From Achromobacter marplatensis (GTDB lineage: Bacteria; Pseudomonadota; Gammaproteobacteria; Burkholderiales; Burkholderiaceae_B): a stretch of 64,000 nucleotides of DNA. The position numbers were made by a program, and so were the translations under genes. The stretch lies in the NCBI RefSeq assembly GCF_002209535.1, contig NZ_NJIG01000002.1, forward strand, positions 558,001 through 622,000. The letters run 5' to 3'. Shown here piece after piece: positions 8,876 to 17,242 of this stretch; the stretch's first letter is position 1, and each line of letters starts with the position of its first letter. The notes under the pieces were generated by a model. That model had not been told where the DNA came from and did not search any database. It saw only the letters and a list, made by a program, of their open reading frames with translations.

Positions 8876-11800
8876 TCACTTCAAGGCACGCAGCACGACG
8901 CGCACGGCGTCGGCGCGGGCGGCGATCTGCGCGGCCTTGATCTCAATCCGCAATTTATCCTGTCCTGCCAGTTTGATGTTGCGTTGGCGTTGCACAAGTT
9001 CAATGATCCGGCCCGGATCAACGGTGGTCTTGGGGCCGAATTGCAGCAAGGCCTGCGTTTCGCTGGCGTCGATCTTGACGATGCCCAGCGGTTGCGCGGC
9101 CAGGCGCAGGCGGTGCGTGGTCAGCAGCGTCTGCGCGGCTTCGGGCAGTTTGCCGAAGCGGTCGATCAGTTCTTCCTGGATGTGGATGAGATCGTCTTCG
9201 TCGGCGGCGTGGGCCAGGCGCTTGTAGATGCCCAGGCGCGCATGCACGTCGGCGCAGTAGTCCGAAGGCAGCAGCGCGGGCGCATGCAGGTTGACTTCGC
9301 AGGCCAGGTTGAAAGGCGCGTCCAGGTCGGGTTCTTCGCCCGCGCGCAAGGCGCGGACGGCTTCGTTGAGCATCTCGTTGTACATCGAGAAACCCACTTC
9401 CTGGATGTTGCCCGATTGCGAATCGCCCAGCACTTCGCCCGTGCCCCGGATTTCCAGGTCGTGCATGGCCAGGTAGAAGCCGGAGCCCAGTTCCTCCATG
9501 GCCTGGATCGCTTCCAGGCGCTTCTTGGCGTTGGTCGTGATGGCATCTTCGCCAGGCGTCAGCAGGTAGGCGTAAGCCTGATGGTGCGAACGCCCCACGC
9601 GGCCGCGCAGCTGGTGCAGCTGGGCCAGCCCGAAGCGGTCGGCGCGGTGGATGACGATGGTGTTGGCGCTGGGCACGTCGATGCCCGTCTCGATGATAGT
9701 CGTGCACAGCAGCACGTTGTAGCGCTGCTGGTAGAAGCCTTTCATTACCTGTTCCAGCTCGCGCTCGGGCATCTGGCCGTGGGCGACCGCGATGCGGGCC
9801 TCGGGTACCAGCTCTTCCAGGCGCGCGCGGCGGTTGTGGATGGTCTCGACTTCGTTGTGCAGGAAGTAGCACTGGCCGCCGCGCTTGAGTTCGCGCAACA
9901 GGGCCTCGCGCAGCGTGCTGCCGTCTTCGCGCCGCACGAAGGTCTTGATCGCCAGGCGCTTCTGCGGCGCGGTGGCGATGACGGAGAAGTCGCGGATGCC
10001 TTCGAGCGACATGCCGAGCGTGCGCGGGATCGGCGTGGCGGTCAGCGTCAGCACGTCGACTTCGGCGCGCAGCGCCTTTAGCGCTTCCTTCTGGCGCACG
10101 CCGAATCGGTGCTCTTCGTCGATGATGACCAATCCCAGACGTTTGAATTTCACATCTTTGGACAGGATCTTGTGCGTGCCGATGACGATGTCGACCCGGC
10201 CGTCGTTGATGCCTTCGATGGCGGCCGCCACTTCCTTGGCCGACCGGAAGCGCGACAACTCCACCACGCGCACCGGCCAGTCCGCGAAGCGGTCCGAGAA
10301 GGTCTGGGCGTGCTGTTCGGCCAGCAGGGTGGTGGGGCACAGCAGGGCAACTTGCTTGCCGTTGGCCACCGCCAGGAAGGCCGCGCGCAGCGCAACTTCG
10401 GTCTTGCCGAAACCCACGTCGCCGCAGACCAGCCGGTCCATGGGGCGGCCAGAGGTCATGTCTGCCAGGACGGCTTCGATGGCGGCGGCCTGGTCGGCCG
10501 TCTCTTCGAAGCCGAAGCCTTCGGCAAACGCCTGGTAGTCGTTCAGCGGCAGGTTGAAGGCGAAGCCTTCACGCGCGGCGCGCTGCGCATACAGCGCCAG
10601 GAGCTCGGCCGCGGTGTCGCGCACCTGTTTCGCGGCCTTGCGGCGCGCCTTGTCCCATTGGCCGGAGCCCAGCTGGTGCAGCGGCGCGGCTTCCGGGTCG
10701 GCGCCGCTGTAGCGGGCGATCACGTGCAGCTGCGAGACGGGCACGTACAGGGTGCTGCCGTTGGCGTATTCAAGATGGAGGAATTCCATCTCGCCTTCGC
10801 CCATGTCCATGTTGACCAGGCCGTGGTAGCGGCCGATGCCGTGCTGCGCATGGACGACGGGGTCGCCGGCGCGCAATTCGGACAGGTCCCGCACCATGGC
10901 TTCGACGTTGCTGGCGCGTTCCTGGTCGCGCTTGCCGCGGCGGCCGGTGTTGGCCAGGCCGGGGTACAGGTCGTTTTCGGTCAGGAAGGCCAGATTGGCC
11001 TGCGGCAGTCCGAAGCCGGTGGCAAGGGGCGCGGCGACGATGCCGAAATTCGCGTCGGAAGCCAGGAAGGCTTCGATGGTGTCCGGTTGCGCGTCAGGCG
11101 TGACGCCGAACTCGTTCAACATCTGCACCAGAGTCTCGCGCCGGCCGGCGGAGTCCGCGCACAGCAGCACGCGGGTCTGGCGCGTTTGCACCAGCGCGCG
11201 CAGTTTGGCGATCGGATCGTCGGAACGGCGCGCCACGCTGACGTCGGGCACCGCGCGGAAGTCAGGATGCGGCTCGCCGGCGGTCAGCGACAGGCGGCGG
11301 AACTCCTTCAGGCGGGTGTAGAGCGTTTCGCTGTCCAGAAACAGCGCGGACGGTGGCAGCACCGGGCGTTCGCGGTCGCTTTTCAGGAAGCCGTAGCGGC
11401 TGGACGTGTCGTGATTGAAACGCTGGATCGCGTCGTCGATATCGCCGACCGTGACGGTGACGGTCCCGGCCGTCAGGTAATCGAAGAGCGTCGCCGTTTC
11501 CTCGAAGAAGAGCGGCAGGTAGTACTCGACGCCGGCAAACGGGATGCCGTTGCCGATGTCCTTGTAGGGCAGGGCGCGGGACGGGTCACCTTCGAATATT
11601 TCACGAAAGCGCGCGCGGAACCGGGTGCGCGAATCCTCGTCCATCGGGAATTCGCGGCCGGGCAGCAGCTGGACCTCGCGCACCGGGTACAGGCTGCGCT
11701 GCGTGTCCACGTCGAAACTGCGGATGGTTTCGATCTCGTCATCGAACAGGTCCAGCCGGTAAGGCACCGCCGACCCCATGGGGAACAAGTCGATCAGCCC

Positions 11801-12358
11801 GCCGCGCAGGCAGAATTCGCCCGGCGCCGTCACCTGGGTGACGTGGTTGTAGTTGGCCAGCGTCAGTTGCGCGCGCAGGGCGGCCTCGTTCAGCTTGTCT
11901 TTCTGCTTGAACGAGAACGTGTAGGCCGCCAGGAACGACGGAGGCGCCAGCCGGTACAGCGCGGTCGTGATCGGCACCGTCAGCACGTCCACCGTCTTCA
12001 TCATCAGCGAGTGCAGCGTGTGCAGGCGCTGGGAAATCAGGTCCTGGTGTGGCGAAAACGCGTCATAAGGCAACGTTTCCCAGTCGGGCAGCTGGCGCAC
12101 GCGCAGATCCGGGGCGAACAGCTGGATCTCTTCCGCCAGGCGCTGTGCCTCCAGCGGCTCGGCCGTCAGGATGACCAGCGGCGCGGCCGCCTGCCGTGCC
12201 AGGTCCGCCAGCAGCCAGGCGTCTCCCGAGCCCGGAGGGCGGGGCTGCGCGTAGCGCGCGCCGGGTTTCAGCGCGGACAGGGTAGGGGCGGTCGCCGGGA
12301 CGGGCGGCGCGGCGGTGGCGGGGGAAGTGGGGGTGGGCATCAGGGTGGAAGCAGGCAT
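8876..12358 (-). CDS. mfd: Transcription-repair coupling factor
   Basis: DNA translocase that removes RNA polymerase stalled at lesions and recruits UvrA; about 1160 residues, the usual length. From the N-terminus it shows a UvrB-like module, an RNA polymerase-interacting CarD-like domain (DPVVHAQHGIGRY), a RecG-like motor with Walker A GDVGFGKTE and DEEH box (IIDEEHRFGVRQKE), helicase motif TATPIPRT, motif VI HQLRGRVGRS, and a C-terminal TRCF domain. The start is uncertain: ATG 12358 or ATG 12340. A perfect minus-strand TATAAT sits only 10 bp before 12358, which would make 12358 almost leaderless, so 12340 is a serious alternative. serB follows with a possible 4-base overlap. Confidence 0.97.
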   Translation of the reverse strand: MPASTLMPTPTSPATAAPPVPATAPTLSALKPGARYAQPRPPGSGDAWLLADLARQAAAPLVILTAEPLEAQRLAEEIQLFAPDLRVRQLPDWETLPYDAFSPHQDLISQRLHTLHSLMMKTVDVLTVPITTALYRLAPPSFLAAYTFSFKQKDKLNEAALRAQLTLANYNHVTQVTAPGEFCLRGGLIDLFPMGSAVPYRLDLFDDEIETIRSFDVDTQRSLYPVREVQLLPGREFPMDEDSRTRFRARFREIFEGDPSRALPYKDIGNGIPFAGVEYYLPLFFEETATLFDYLTAGTVTVTVGDIDDAIQRFNHDTSSRYGFLKSDRERPVLPPSALFLDSETLYTRLKEFRRLSLTAGEPHPDFRAVPDVSVARRSDDPIAKLRALVQTRQTRVLLCADSAGRRETLVQMLNEFGVTPDAQPDTIEAFLASDANFGIVAAPLATGFGLPQANLAFLTENDLYPGLANTGRRGKRDQERASNVEAMVRDLSELRAGDPVVHAQHGIGRYHGLVNMDMGEGEMEFLHLEYANGSTLYVPVSQLHVIARYSGADPEAAPLHQLGSGQWDKARRKAAKQVRDTAAELLALYAQRAAREGFAFNLPLNDYQAFAEGFGFEETADQAAAIEAVLADMTSGRPMDRLVCGDVGFGKTEVALRAAFLAVANGKQVALLCPTTLLAEQHAQTFSDRFADWPVRVVELSRFRSAKEVAAAIEGINDGRVDIVIGTHKILSKDVKFKRLGLVIIDEEHRFGVRQKEALKALRAEVDVLTLTATPIPRTLGMSLEGIRDFSVIATAPQKRLAIKTFVRREDGSTLREALLRELKRGGQCYFLHNEVETIHNRRARLEELVPEARIAVAHGQMPERELEQVMKGFYQQRYNVLLCTTIIETGIDVPSANTIVIHRADRFGLAQLHQLRGRVGRSHHQAYAYLLTPGEDAITTNAKKRLEAIQAMEELGSGFYLAMHDLEIRGTGEVLGDSQSGNIQEVGFSMYNEMLNEAVRALRAGEEPDLDAPFNLACEVNLHAPALLPSDYCADVHARLGIYKRLAHAADEDDLIHIQEELIDRFGKLPEAAQTLLTTHRLRLAAQPLGIVKIDASETQALLQFGPKTTVDPGRIIELVQRQRNIKLAGQDKLRIEIKAAQIAARADAVRVVLRALK

Positions 12359-12367
12359 CAAGCGGAA

Positions 12368-12379
12368 GATTATAAAATC
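12368..12379. promoter_or_regulatory. Overlapping divergent -10 elements of mfd and ispD
   Basis: The sequence GATTATAAAATC carries TATAAT on the minus strand (12374-12369) for mfd and TATAAA/TAAAAT on the plus strand (12371-12378) for ispD. Only 29 bp separate the two ATGs, so the two polymerases would compete for the same site. Confidence 0.5.
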
Positions 12380-12387
12380 ACCGCACC

Positions 12388-13071
12388 ATGTCTGACTCAA
12401 TCATTGCGATCGTTCCCGCCGCGGGTGTCGGCGCCCGCGCCAGCCAGCCTGGCGCGCAGGCCGTGCCCAAACAGTATCGTCCATTGGCCGGACAGCCCAT
12501 GCTGCGCCACGCGGTGCGCGCGCTGCTGGCCGACGACCGGGTGTCCCAGGTGCGCGTAGCCGTGACGCCGGGCGACGGGTGGGTGGATGCGGCCCTGGCC
12601 GGCCTGCCCCGGACGGTGTGGCGGGCCTGTGGCGGCACGACACGGGCCGATACCGTCGCCGGCGCGCTGGCGGACAGCGGCGTGGCCGACGATGCCTGGG
12701 TGCTGGTCCATGACGCCGCCCGTCCCGGCCTGCCAGAGGCCGCGCTGCGACGCTTGATCGACGCCTGCCTGGCCGACCCGGTGGGCGGCCTGCTGGCGTT
12801 GCCCGTGGCCGACACGGTCAAGGGCGGACACGAGCGGGTGGAGCGCACCCTGGACCGCAATGGATTGTGGTTGGCGCAGACGCCGCAGATGTTTCGGGCT
12901 GGCGTGCTGCGCGATGCGCTGACGGCGGCCTCCGTGAATGGCGTGACCGTCACCGACGAGGCGTCGGCCCTCGAGGCCGCCGGGTACGCGCCGTTGCTGG
13001 TCCCGGGCGCCTTGCGCAACTTCAAGGTGACGTGGCCGGATGATTTCGAACTGATGGAAAAATGGCTATGA
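12388..13071 (+). CDS. ispD: 2-C-methyl-D-erythritol 4-phosphate cytidylyltransferase
   Basis: Third enzyme of the MEP isoprenoid pathway, joining MEP to CTP; cytoplasmic, 227 residues. The N-terminal CTP-binding loop [10 protein letters not shown] and [13 protein letters not shown] are present, as are [10 protein letters not shown] and the late [12 protein letters not shown] segment. The start ATG 12388 lacks a Shine-Dalgarno sequence and lies 9 nt after a TAAAAT hexamer, suggesting a leaderless or very short-leader mRNA. Its stop overlaps the ispF start (ATGA), the common ispDF pair. Confidence 0.96.
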   Translation: MSDSIIAIVPAAGVGARASQPGAQAVPKQYRPLAGQPMLRHAVRALLADDRVSQVRVAVTPGDGWVDAALAGLPRTVWRACGGTTRADTVAGALADSGVADDAWVLVHDAARPGLPEAALRRLIDACLADPVGGLLALPVADTVKGGHERVERTLDRNGLWLAQTPQMFRAGVLRDALTAASVNGVTVTDEASALEAAGYAPLLVPGALRNFKVTWPDDFELMEKWL

Positions 13072-13553
13072 GCATTCCTTTTCGCGTCGGGCAGGGCTTT
13101 GACGTGCACGCGCTGGTCGAAGGCCGCCCGCTGATCATCGGCGGGGTCACGATCCCGCACACGCATGGCCTGCTGGGGCATTCCGATGCGGACGTGCTGC
13201 TGCACGCGATCACCGATGCGCTTCTGGGCGCCGCTGGCCTGGGCGACATCGGCCGGCACTTTCCCGACACGGACCCCGCGTTCAAGGGCGCGGACAGCCG
13301 CGTGCTGCTGCGCGAGGCAATGGCGCGGGTACGCCGCGCGGGATGGGTGCCGGTAAACATAGACGCCACCCTGCATGCACAAGCCCCCAAGATCGGCCCG
13401 CATGCGCCTGCCATGGTGACGAACATCGCTGCTGACCTCGGCCTGGCAGAGACCGAGATCAACATCAAGGCCAAGACGAATGAAGGCTTGGGCTATCTGG
13501 GCCGTAAAGAAGGTATCGCGGCCACTGTCGTTGCCTTGCTGGCCCGCGCGTAA
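13068..13553 (+). CDS. ispF: 2-C-methyl-D-erythritol 2,4-cyclodiphosphate synthase
   Basis: Trimeric zinc enzyme that cyclises CDP-ME 2-phosphate in the MEP pathway; 161 residues from the chosen start. The zinc ligands lie in [10 protein letters not shown] and [14 protein letters not shown], followed by [11 protein letters not shown] and the [17 protein letters not shown] end. ATG 13068 overlaps the ispD stop as ATGA and gives the usual family N-terminus ([10 protein letters not shown]); an in-frame ATG at 13062 would add two residues. The last gene of a two-gene operon. Confidence 0.97.
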   Translation: MSIPFRVGQGFDVHALVEGRPLIIGGVTIPHTHGLLGHSDADVLLHAITDALLGAAGLGDIGRHFPDTDPAFKGADSRVLLREAMARVRRAGWVPVNIDATLHAQAPKIGPHAPAMVTNIAADLGLAETEINIKAKTNEGLGYLGRKEGIAATVVALLARA

Positions 13554-13572
13554 ACCTGACGATGTTCCATCG

Positions 13573-13600
13573 TAAATGCAATGAAATTCCATTGCATTTA
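13573..13600. repeat. Perfect 11-bp inverted repeat after ispF
   Basis: Arms TAAATGCAATG (13573-13583) and CATTGCATTTA (13590-13600) around AAATTC. It lies 20 bp after ispF and about 90 bp before the next start, in AT-rich sequence. The stem is weak for a terminator and has no T run, so an operator for the downstream gene is as likely. Confidence 0.65.
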
Positions 13601-13692
13601 CTTTGCTATACATCTTTAACAAATGAATAAGCGGGTCAAATTGATCTGGAATATTCTGCGCTACCTCAATCTGCCTACATAGAGAATTTCAG

Positions 13693-15858
13693 ATGCGTTT
13701 ACGTGGCGTCGCGCTGTTTTCGGTCCTCGTTGCATTGGGTTCGCCCGCACACGCTGCGTTTGAACAACAACTGGGGCCCCTGGCAGGCGTCGTCGGACAG
13801 CAGATGATCCAGGGCTGGACCGCCGCCGTGCAGGATGGCTGGTTCACGTTGCGCAATGTGGCGACGCCCGGCAGTGAACAAACGCTTTACCTTCCGGTCG
13901 GACCGGCCCCCGAACAGGGGCGCGTGACCGATGTGAATGTGGTCGTCAATTCGCAGAATCCGAAGGCCTCCATTGGCGTGGCGCTGAGCAATCCCGCGAA
14001 GAAGGGCTTGTGCCTGATCGAGATCACGGCCGACAAGAAAACCATCCTGTTCTGTCTTGAAGGCCAGAACCGTCGCGATATCGCCACGGTTCCCAACCTG
14101 GCCAAGCTGGATGGCTCGGACCGCATCAAGGTGGTCGAGTTGCCGGGCGCAGCCCGGTTCATCGTGAACGGCAAGATCATCGGCGATGTGACCGATTCTT
14201 CCGCCGTGGGCGGTGACATCGGCATCATGGCTTATGACGTGGGCACGTTCGGTATTGCGGACTTTTCGATCAATACCGACCTGGCGCCCCGGCAGGGCGC
14301 CCCTGCGCAACAAGGCGGCGGCTTGCCCCCGCGCAGCGGCGCTGGCGCGCCGGCGCCACAACCTGCCGGCTTGCCTCCGCGTGGGGGTGGCGCGGGTGGC
14401 GGCGCCAGCGCGCCGCAGGGCACGCAACCGCCTGTCGCGGCCCCGGCTCCCAACAATTCGGGCGGTTCCGGCTTGGCCGGCGCCGGTCCGTATCCGCGTT
14501 TTGGCGGCGACACCATGCGTATCGTGTCGGTGTATGTCGGCATCATGCGCAGCATTTTCATGCATGAGTTCGGCCATGCATTGATCGGCGAACTGGAATT
14601 GCCGTCCACGGGCGCGGAAGAAGATGCGGTGGATATCTACGCCGCCTTGCAGATTGTCGAGCCGACGATGTACCCGTCGGCCGACGAAGACTCGAACACC
14701 ATGGCGCGTGACGCCGCGACCTACGCCGCCTTGCAGTGGTATTACAGCGGCAAGCTGGCGGAAAAGCGCGGGGCGTCCGAATCGTCGGCTTGGCAGGACG
14801 AGCACACGGGCGACCTCAAGCGCTTTCGCAACATGCTGTGCATCATGTATGGCGGCAATCCGGCCGTGTTCGAATCGGTCGCCAAACACGTAGGCCTGGA
14901 AGACCGGACCAAGGCGCGTTGCGCCGACGAATTCAACAAGCAGAACCGCGCCTGGCGCAAGATCCTGGCGCCGCACACCCGTGTCGGCACCTGGTCGCCC
15001 GACGGCCAGCAGCCCGCCAACGCGCCCGGTGCGCCGGTCAACGTGGTGTTCGAGCCGTCCAAGCGCAAGATCGGCAACCTGTTCGCCACAGCCCTGTCGG
15101 ACGCGATTTCGGCCAACATCAAGCTGCTTGGGCAGACCTATGTGCTGCCCCGCCCGGTAAACGTGGTGTTCAAAGACTGCGACACGCTCAACGCGTGGTA
15201 CAGCCCGCGCGAAGGCTCGATCACCATGTGCTATGAGCTGATCGAGAACATTGCGGTGATGATCTCCGACATCGAAATGGGCACAGTGGGCGGTGAAGTC
15301 GTGGCCACAGGCGGCGGCAAGGCGCCGTCTCAACAGCCGCAGCAGCAGCCCCAACAACAGCCCCGGCCATCACCGCCGGGGCAGGGGATGCCGCCGAGCG
15401 CCATCGACGAACTCAAGGATATGGGCGTGCCTGCCACGTTCCTGCTGTTCCCCTCACCGTATAAGGGTCCGACGCCGAACCAGATCAATCGGGCCAAGCT
15501 GATCACGACAGGCGACCTGGTTGGCATGATCAAGAACGACAGCAATCTGCTGATCGTCGACACCAGCGGGCTGCGCGATACGCTGCCCATCGGTTATCCC
15601 CTGGCCGATGCGGGCTCGGATGGCAGTGTCACGGACCAGTTGCAAAGCGCCCTGGATGCCTGGCTGCTGAAAAAGGCGAACAACAATCGCCGTGCGGCGG
15701 TCGTGTTCGTGGGCGCCAGCATGAACGACCGCTCGTCGTACAACGCGGCGTTGCGCGCCGGGTCGCTCGGCTGGACCGCCTATTGGTACCGCGGCGGCGT
15801 CGAAGCCTGGGTGGCCAACGGTTTGCCCACCACCGCCGACATGGCGAAGAAGAACTAA
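13693..15858 (+). CDS. Secreted DUF4344-like metallopeptidase with rhodanese-like C-terminus
   Basis: A 721-residue exported protein of unknown function. Residues 1-21 form a signal peptide (cleavage near AHA-AFE). About 25-195 looks like a jelly-roll/LamG-like beta domain. A Pro/Gly/Ala-rich linker covers about 198-265. HEFGH (His291-His295), followed by EEDAVD at 309-314, is a gluzincin-type zinc motif as in DUF4344 putative metallopeptidases, with a Cys-containing CIMYGG segment after it. A second DUF4344-like motif (C496-DTLNAWY to CYEL at 513) follows the zinc motif. A Gln/Pro linker (about 545-572) leads to a rhodanese-like domain resembling the PQQ-associated CXXCW family (SYNAALRAGSLGWTAYWYRG), but without a Cys at the active-site loop. 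The gene stands alone with its own terminator. Peptidase activity is inferred from the motif only. Confidence 0.75.
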   Translation: MRLRGVALFSVLVALGSPAHAAFEQQLGPLAGVVGQQMIQGWTAAVQDGWFTLRNVATPGSEQTLYLPVGPAPEQGRVTDVNVVVNSQNPKASIGVALSNPAKKGLCLIEITADKKTILFCLEGQNRRDIATVPNLAKLDGSDRIKVVELPGAARFIVNGKIIGDVTDSSAVGGDIGIMAYDVGTFGIADFSINTDLAPRQGAPAQQGGGLPPRSGAGAPAPQPAGLPPRGGGAGGGASAPQGTQPPVAAPAPNNSGGSGLAGAGPYPRFGGDTMRIVSVYVGIMRSIFMHEFGHALIGELELPSTGAEEDAVDIYAALQIVEPTMYPSADEDSNTMARDAATYAALQWYYSGKLAEKRGASESSAWQDEHTGDLKRFRNMLCIMYGGNPAVFESVAKHVGLEDRTKARCADEFNKQNRAWRKILAPHTRVGTWSPDGQQPANAPGAPVNVVFEPSKRKIGNLFATALSDAISANIKLLGQTYVLPRPVNVVFKDCDTLNAWYSPREGSITMCYELIENIAVMISDIEMGTVGGEVVATGGGKAPSQQPQQQPQQQPRPSPPGQGMPPSAIDELKDMGVPATFLLFPSPYKGPTPNQINRAKLITTGDLVGMIKNDSNLLIVDTSGLRDTLPIGYPLADAGSDGSVTDQLQSALDAWLLKKANNNRRAAVVFVGASMNDRSSYNAALRAGSLGWTAYWYRGGVEAWVANGLPTTADMAKKN

Positions 15859-15891
15859 ACGTTTCGGGCGCGGCCTGGCGCCGCCCCAAAG

Positions 15892-15928
15892 AAAAAACCC
15901 GCCTGCTTGCACAGGTGGGTTTTTTTTG
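15892..15928 (+). terminator. Intrinsic terminator after the metallopeptidase gene
   Basis: Arms AAAAAACCCGCCTG and CAGGTGGGTTTTTT around CTTGCA with one G-T pair, ending in eight T. Confidence 0.92.
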
Positions 15929-15948
15929 CCGCCGGGCCGCCCCAAGGC

Positions 15949-16010
15949 AAAAAGCGCCCCCTTGGGGGGGGGCAGCAAGCACGCGAAGCGTGTGCGGCGT
16001 GGGGGCGCTT
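15949..16010 (-). terminator. Nested inverted repeat, likely terminator of ahpD
   Basis: Outer arms AAGCGCCCCC (15952-15961) and GGGGGCGCTT (16001-16010) enclose an inner hairpin CACGC-GAA-GCGTG (15980-15992) and a run of nine G (15964-15972). Read on the minus strand the outer arm runs into five T, which fits a terminator for ahpD. The layered structure looks like a dispersed intergenic repeat. Confidence 0.65.
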
Positions 16011-16012
16011 AC

Positions 16013-16531
16013 TTACTTGCCTTGGGCGGCCAGGGCCAGCGCGGCGGCGTTCACCACGGCGGCGATACGGCCGGCGTCGCGCAGCTGTTCCGTGGACAGG
16101 CCATCGTTCTTCAGGTTTTCATAGTGCGAGGCCACGCAGAAATGGCACTTGCCGATGATCGAGGCGACCAGCGCGAACAATTCGAAGCGCTTCTTTTCCA
16201 CGCCGCCATGGGTGGCGTAGGCGTTCATGCGCAACTGGGCCGGCAGGCTCTTCAGGTTGGCGTCGCCCGTCATTTCGACATAGGGATACCAGGTGTTGTT
16301 CATGCCCATGAGCGCCGAGGCGGTCAAAGCAGCATTGGCGTCGCCCTCCGACAGGCCACTCTTGAAGGCTTCCACCAGCACCGGGCTGCGCGCGGCATAA
16401 GCGGCGGACAGGGCGGCGCCTACGGCGTCTTCAGGGGCCAGCGTCGAGCGGGCAATCACGGCGTCCAGATTCAGGCGGATGTCCTTGGCCCAATCCGGGA
16501 GCTGTTCCTTAATGGTGGTAAGAAATTCCAT
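16013..16531 (-). CDS. ahpD: Alkyl hydroperoxidase AhpD
   Basis: Disulfide reductase that regenerates the peroxiredoxin AhpC; cytoplasmic, 172 residues. The redox pair is in GKCHFCVASHYENLK (CxxC about residues 130-133), with the nearby conserved Glu and His of the AhpD active site. It lies 74 nt downstream of ahpC on the same strand. The spacer contains a strong hairpin, so ahpD may be expressed at a lower level than ahpC. Confidence 0.95.
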   Translation of the reverse strand: MEFLTTIKEQLPDWAKDIRLNLDAVIARSTLAPEDAVGAALSAAYAARSPVLVEAFKSGLSEGDANAALTASALMGMNNTWYPYVEMTGDANLKSLPAQLRMNAYATHGGVEKKRFELFALVASIIGKCHFCVASHYENLKNDGLSTEQLRDAGRIAAVVNAAALALAAQGK

Positions 16532-16560
16532 AGCTTTTACCTATAATCTAGAGCAATTAA

Positions 16561-16600
16561 AGCCCAGCTCTGGGCCTGCAAGCAGGCCCGTTGCCGGGCT
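16561..16600 (-). terminator. Hairpins in the ahpC-ahpD spacer (possible attenuating terminator)
   Basis: GGGCCTGC (16572-16579) pairs with GCAGGCCC (16582-16589), flanked by AGCCC and GGGCT arms. On the minus strand this is followed by only three T, so partial read-through into ahpD is expected. Confidence 0.5.
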
Positions 16601-16605
16601 GGAAA

Positions 16606-17154
16606 TTACAGCGTAGCGCCGCCAACCGTACGGTTGCACGGGCACAGCTCGTCGGTTTGCAGACCGTCGAGCAGACGCAGAACTTCTTCCGGGTTACGGC
16701 CGACGTTCAGGTTGTTCACCGAAACGTGCTGGATCGTGTTGTCCGGATCAACGATGAACGTGGCGCGCAGAGCAACGCCAGCACCCTTTTCACGGACGCC
16801 CAGTTGGTCGATCAGGGCACCGGTGGTGTCGCCGAATTGGTAGTGGCCCAGCTTGTTCAGGTCCGGGTGCTCACGGCGCCATGCCAGCTTGACGAATTCG
16901 TTGTCGGTCGAGCCGCCCAGCAGGACGGCGTCGCGGTCTTCGAAATCCTTGGCCAGCTTGTTGAAGCCGACGATTTCGGTCGGGCACACAAACGTGAAGT
17001 CTTTCGGGTAGAAGTAGATCACCTTCCACTTGCCGGGGAACGAGCTTTCGGTGATGTCTTCAAACGCCGACACGCCATTTTCTTCGTGCTGGTTGAAGCC
17101 GGGCTTGACGCCGGTGACCTTGAAGGGCTCGAGTTTGTCGCCAACAGTTTTCAT
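16606..17154 (-). CDS. ahpC: Peroxiredoxin, alkyl hydroperoxide reductase AhpC
   Basis: Two-Cys peroxiredoxin that reduces peroxides and peroxynitrite in the cytoplasm; 182 residues. The peroxidatic Cys is in FYPKDFTFVCPTEIVGF, the conserved Arg in VALRATFIVDP, and the resolving Cys in the C-terminal ELCPCNRT. Pairing with AhpD rather than AhpF matches the mycobacterial/Bordetella type. A promoter is visible just upstream (TAGACA, 16 bp, TAGAAT on the minus strand), overlapped by a dyad that could bind OxyR; this promoter lies inside the 3' end of risS. Confidence 0.97.
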   Translation of the reverse strand: MKTVGDKLEPFKVTGVKPGFNQHEENGVSAFEDITESSFPGKWKVIYFYPKDFTFVCPTEIVGFNKLAKDFEDRDAVLLGGSTDNEFVKLAWRREHPDLNKLGHYQFGDTTGALIDQLGVREKGAGVALRATFIVDPDNTIQHVSVNNLNVGRNPEEVLRLLDGLQTDELCPCNRTVGGATL

Positions 17155-17205
17155 GTGTACTCCCAGTAGTTGTTGGTGGAAATAAGGCTGTGCCTTAAAG
17201 CATAA

Positions 17206-17242
17206 ATTCTACGCTATGGATTATCGTTGTCTAATTGATAAT
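17206..17242 (-). promoter_or_regulatory. ahpC promoter with overlapping dyad (candidate OxyR site)
   Basis: On the minus strand, -35 TAGACA (17233-17228) and -10 TAGAAT (17211-17206) are 16 bp apart. The dyad ATTATC-N11-GATAAT (17220-17242) covers the -35. LysR-type activators such as OxyR bind interrupted dyads at this position, but the identity of the regulator is inferred. Confidence 0.55.

Noticed and set aside
10109..12559. An 816-codon open frame antisense to mfd
   Set aside because: Low-complexity shadow; mfd on the minus strand has all helicase motifs.
15300..15375. CAG/CAA-rich tract in the metallopeptidase gene as an unstable repeat
   Set aside because: The Gln/Pro linker uses mixed codons and short units, so it is not a simple tandem repeat likely to vary by slippage.
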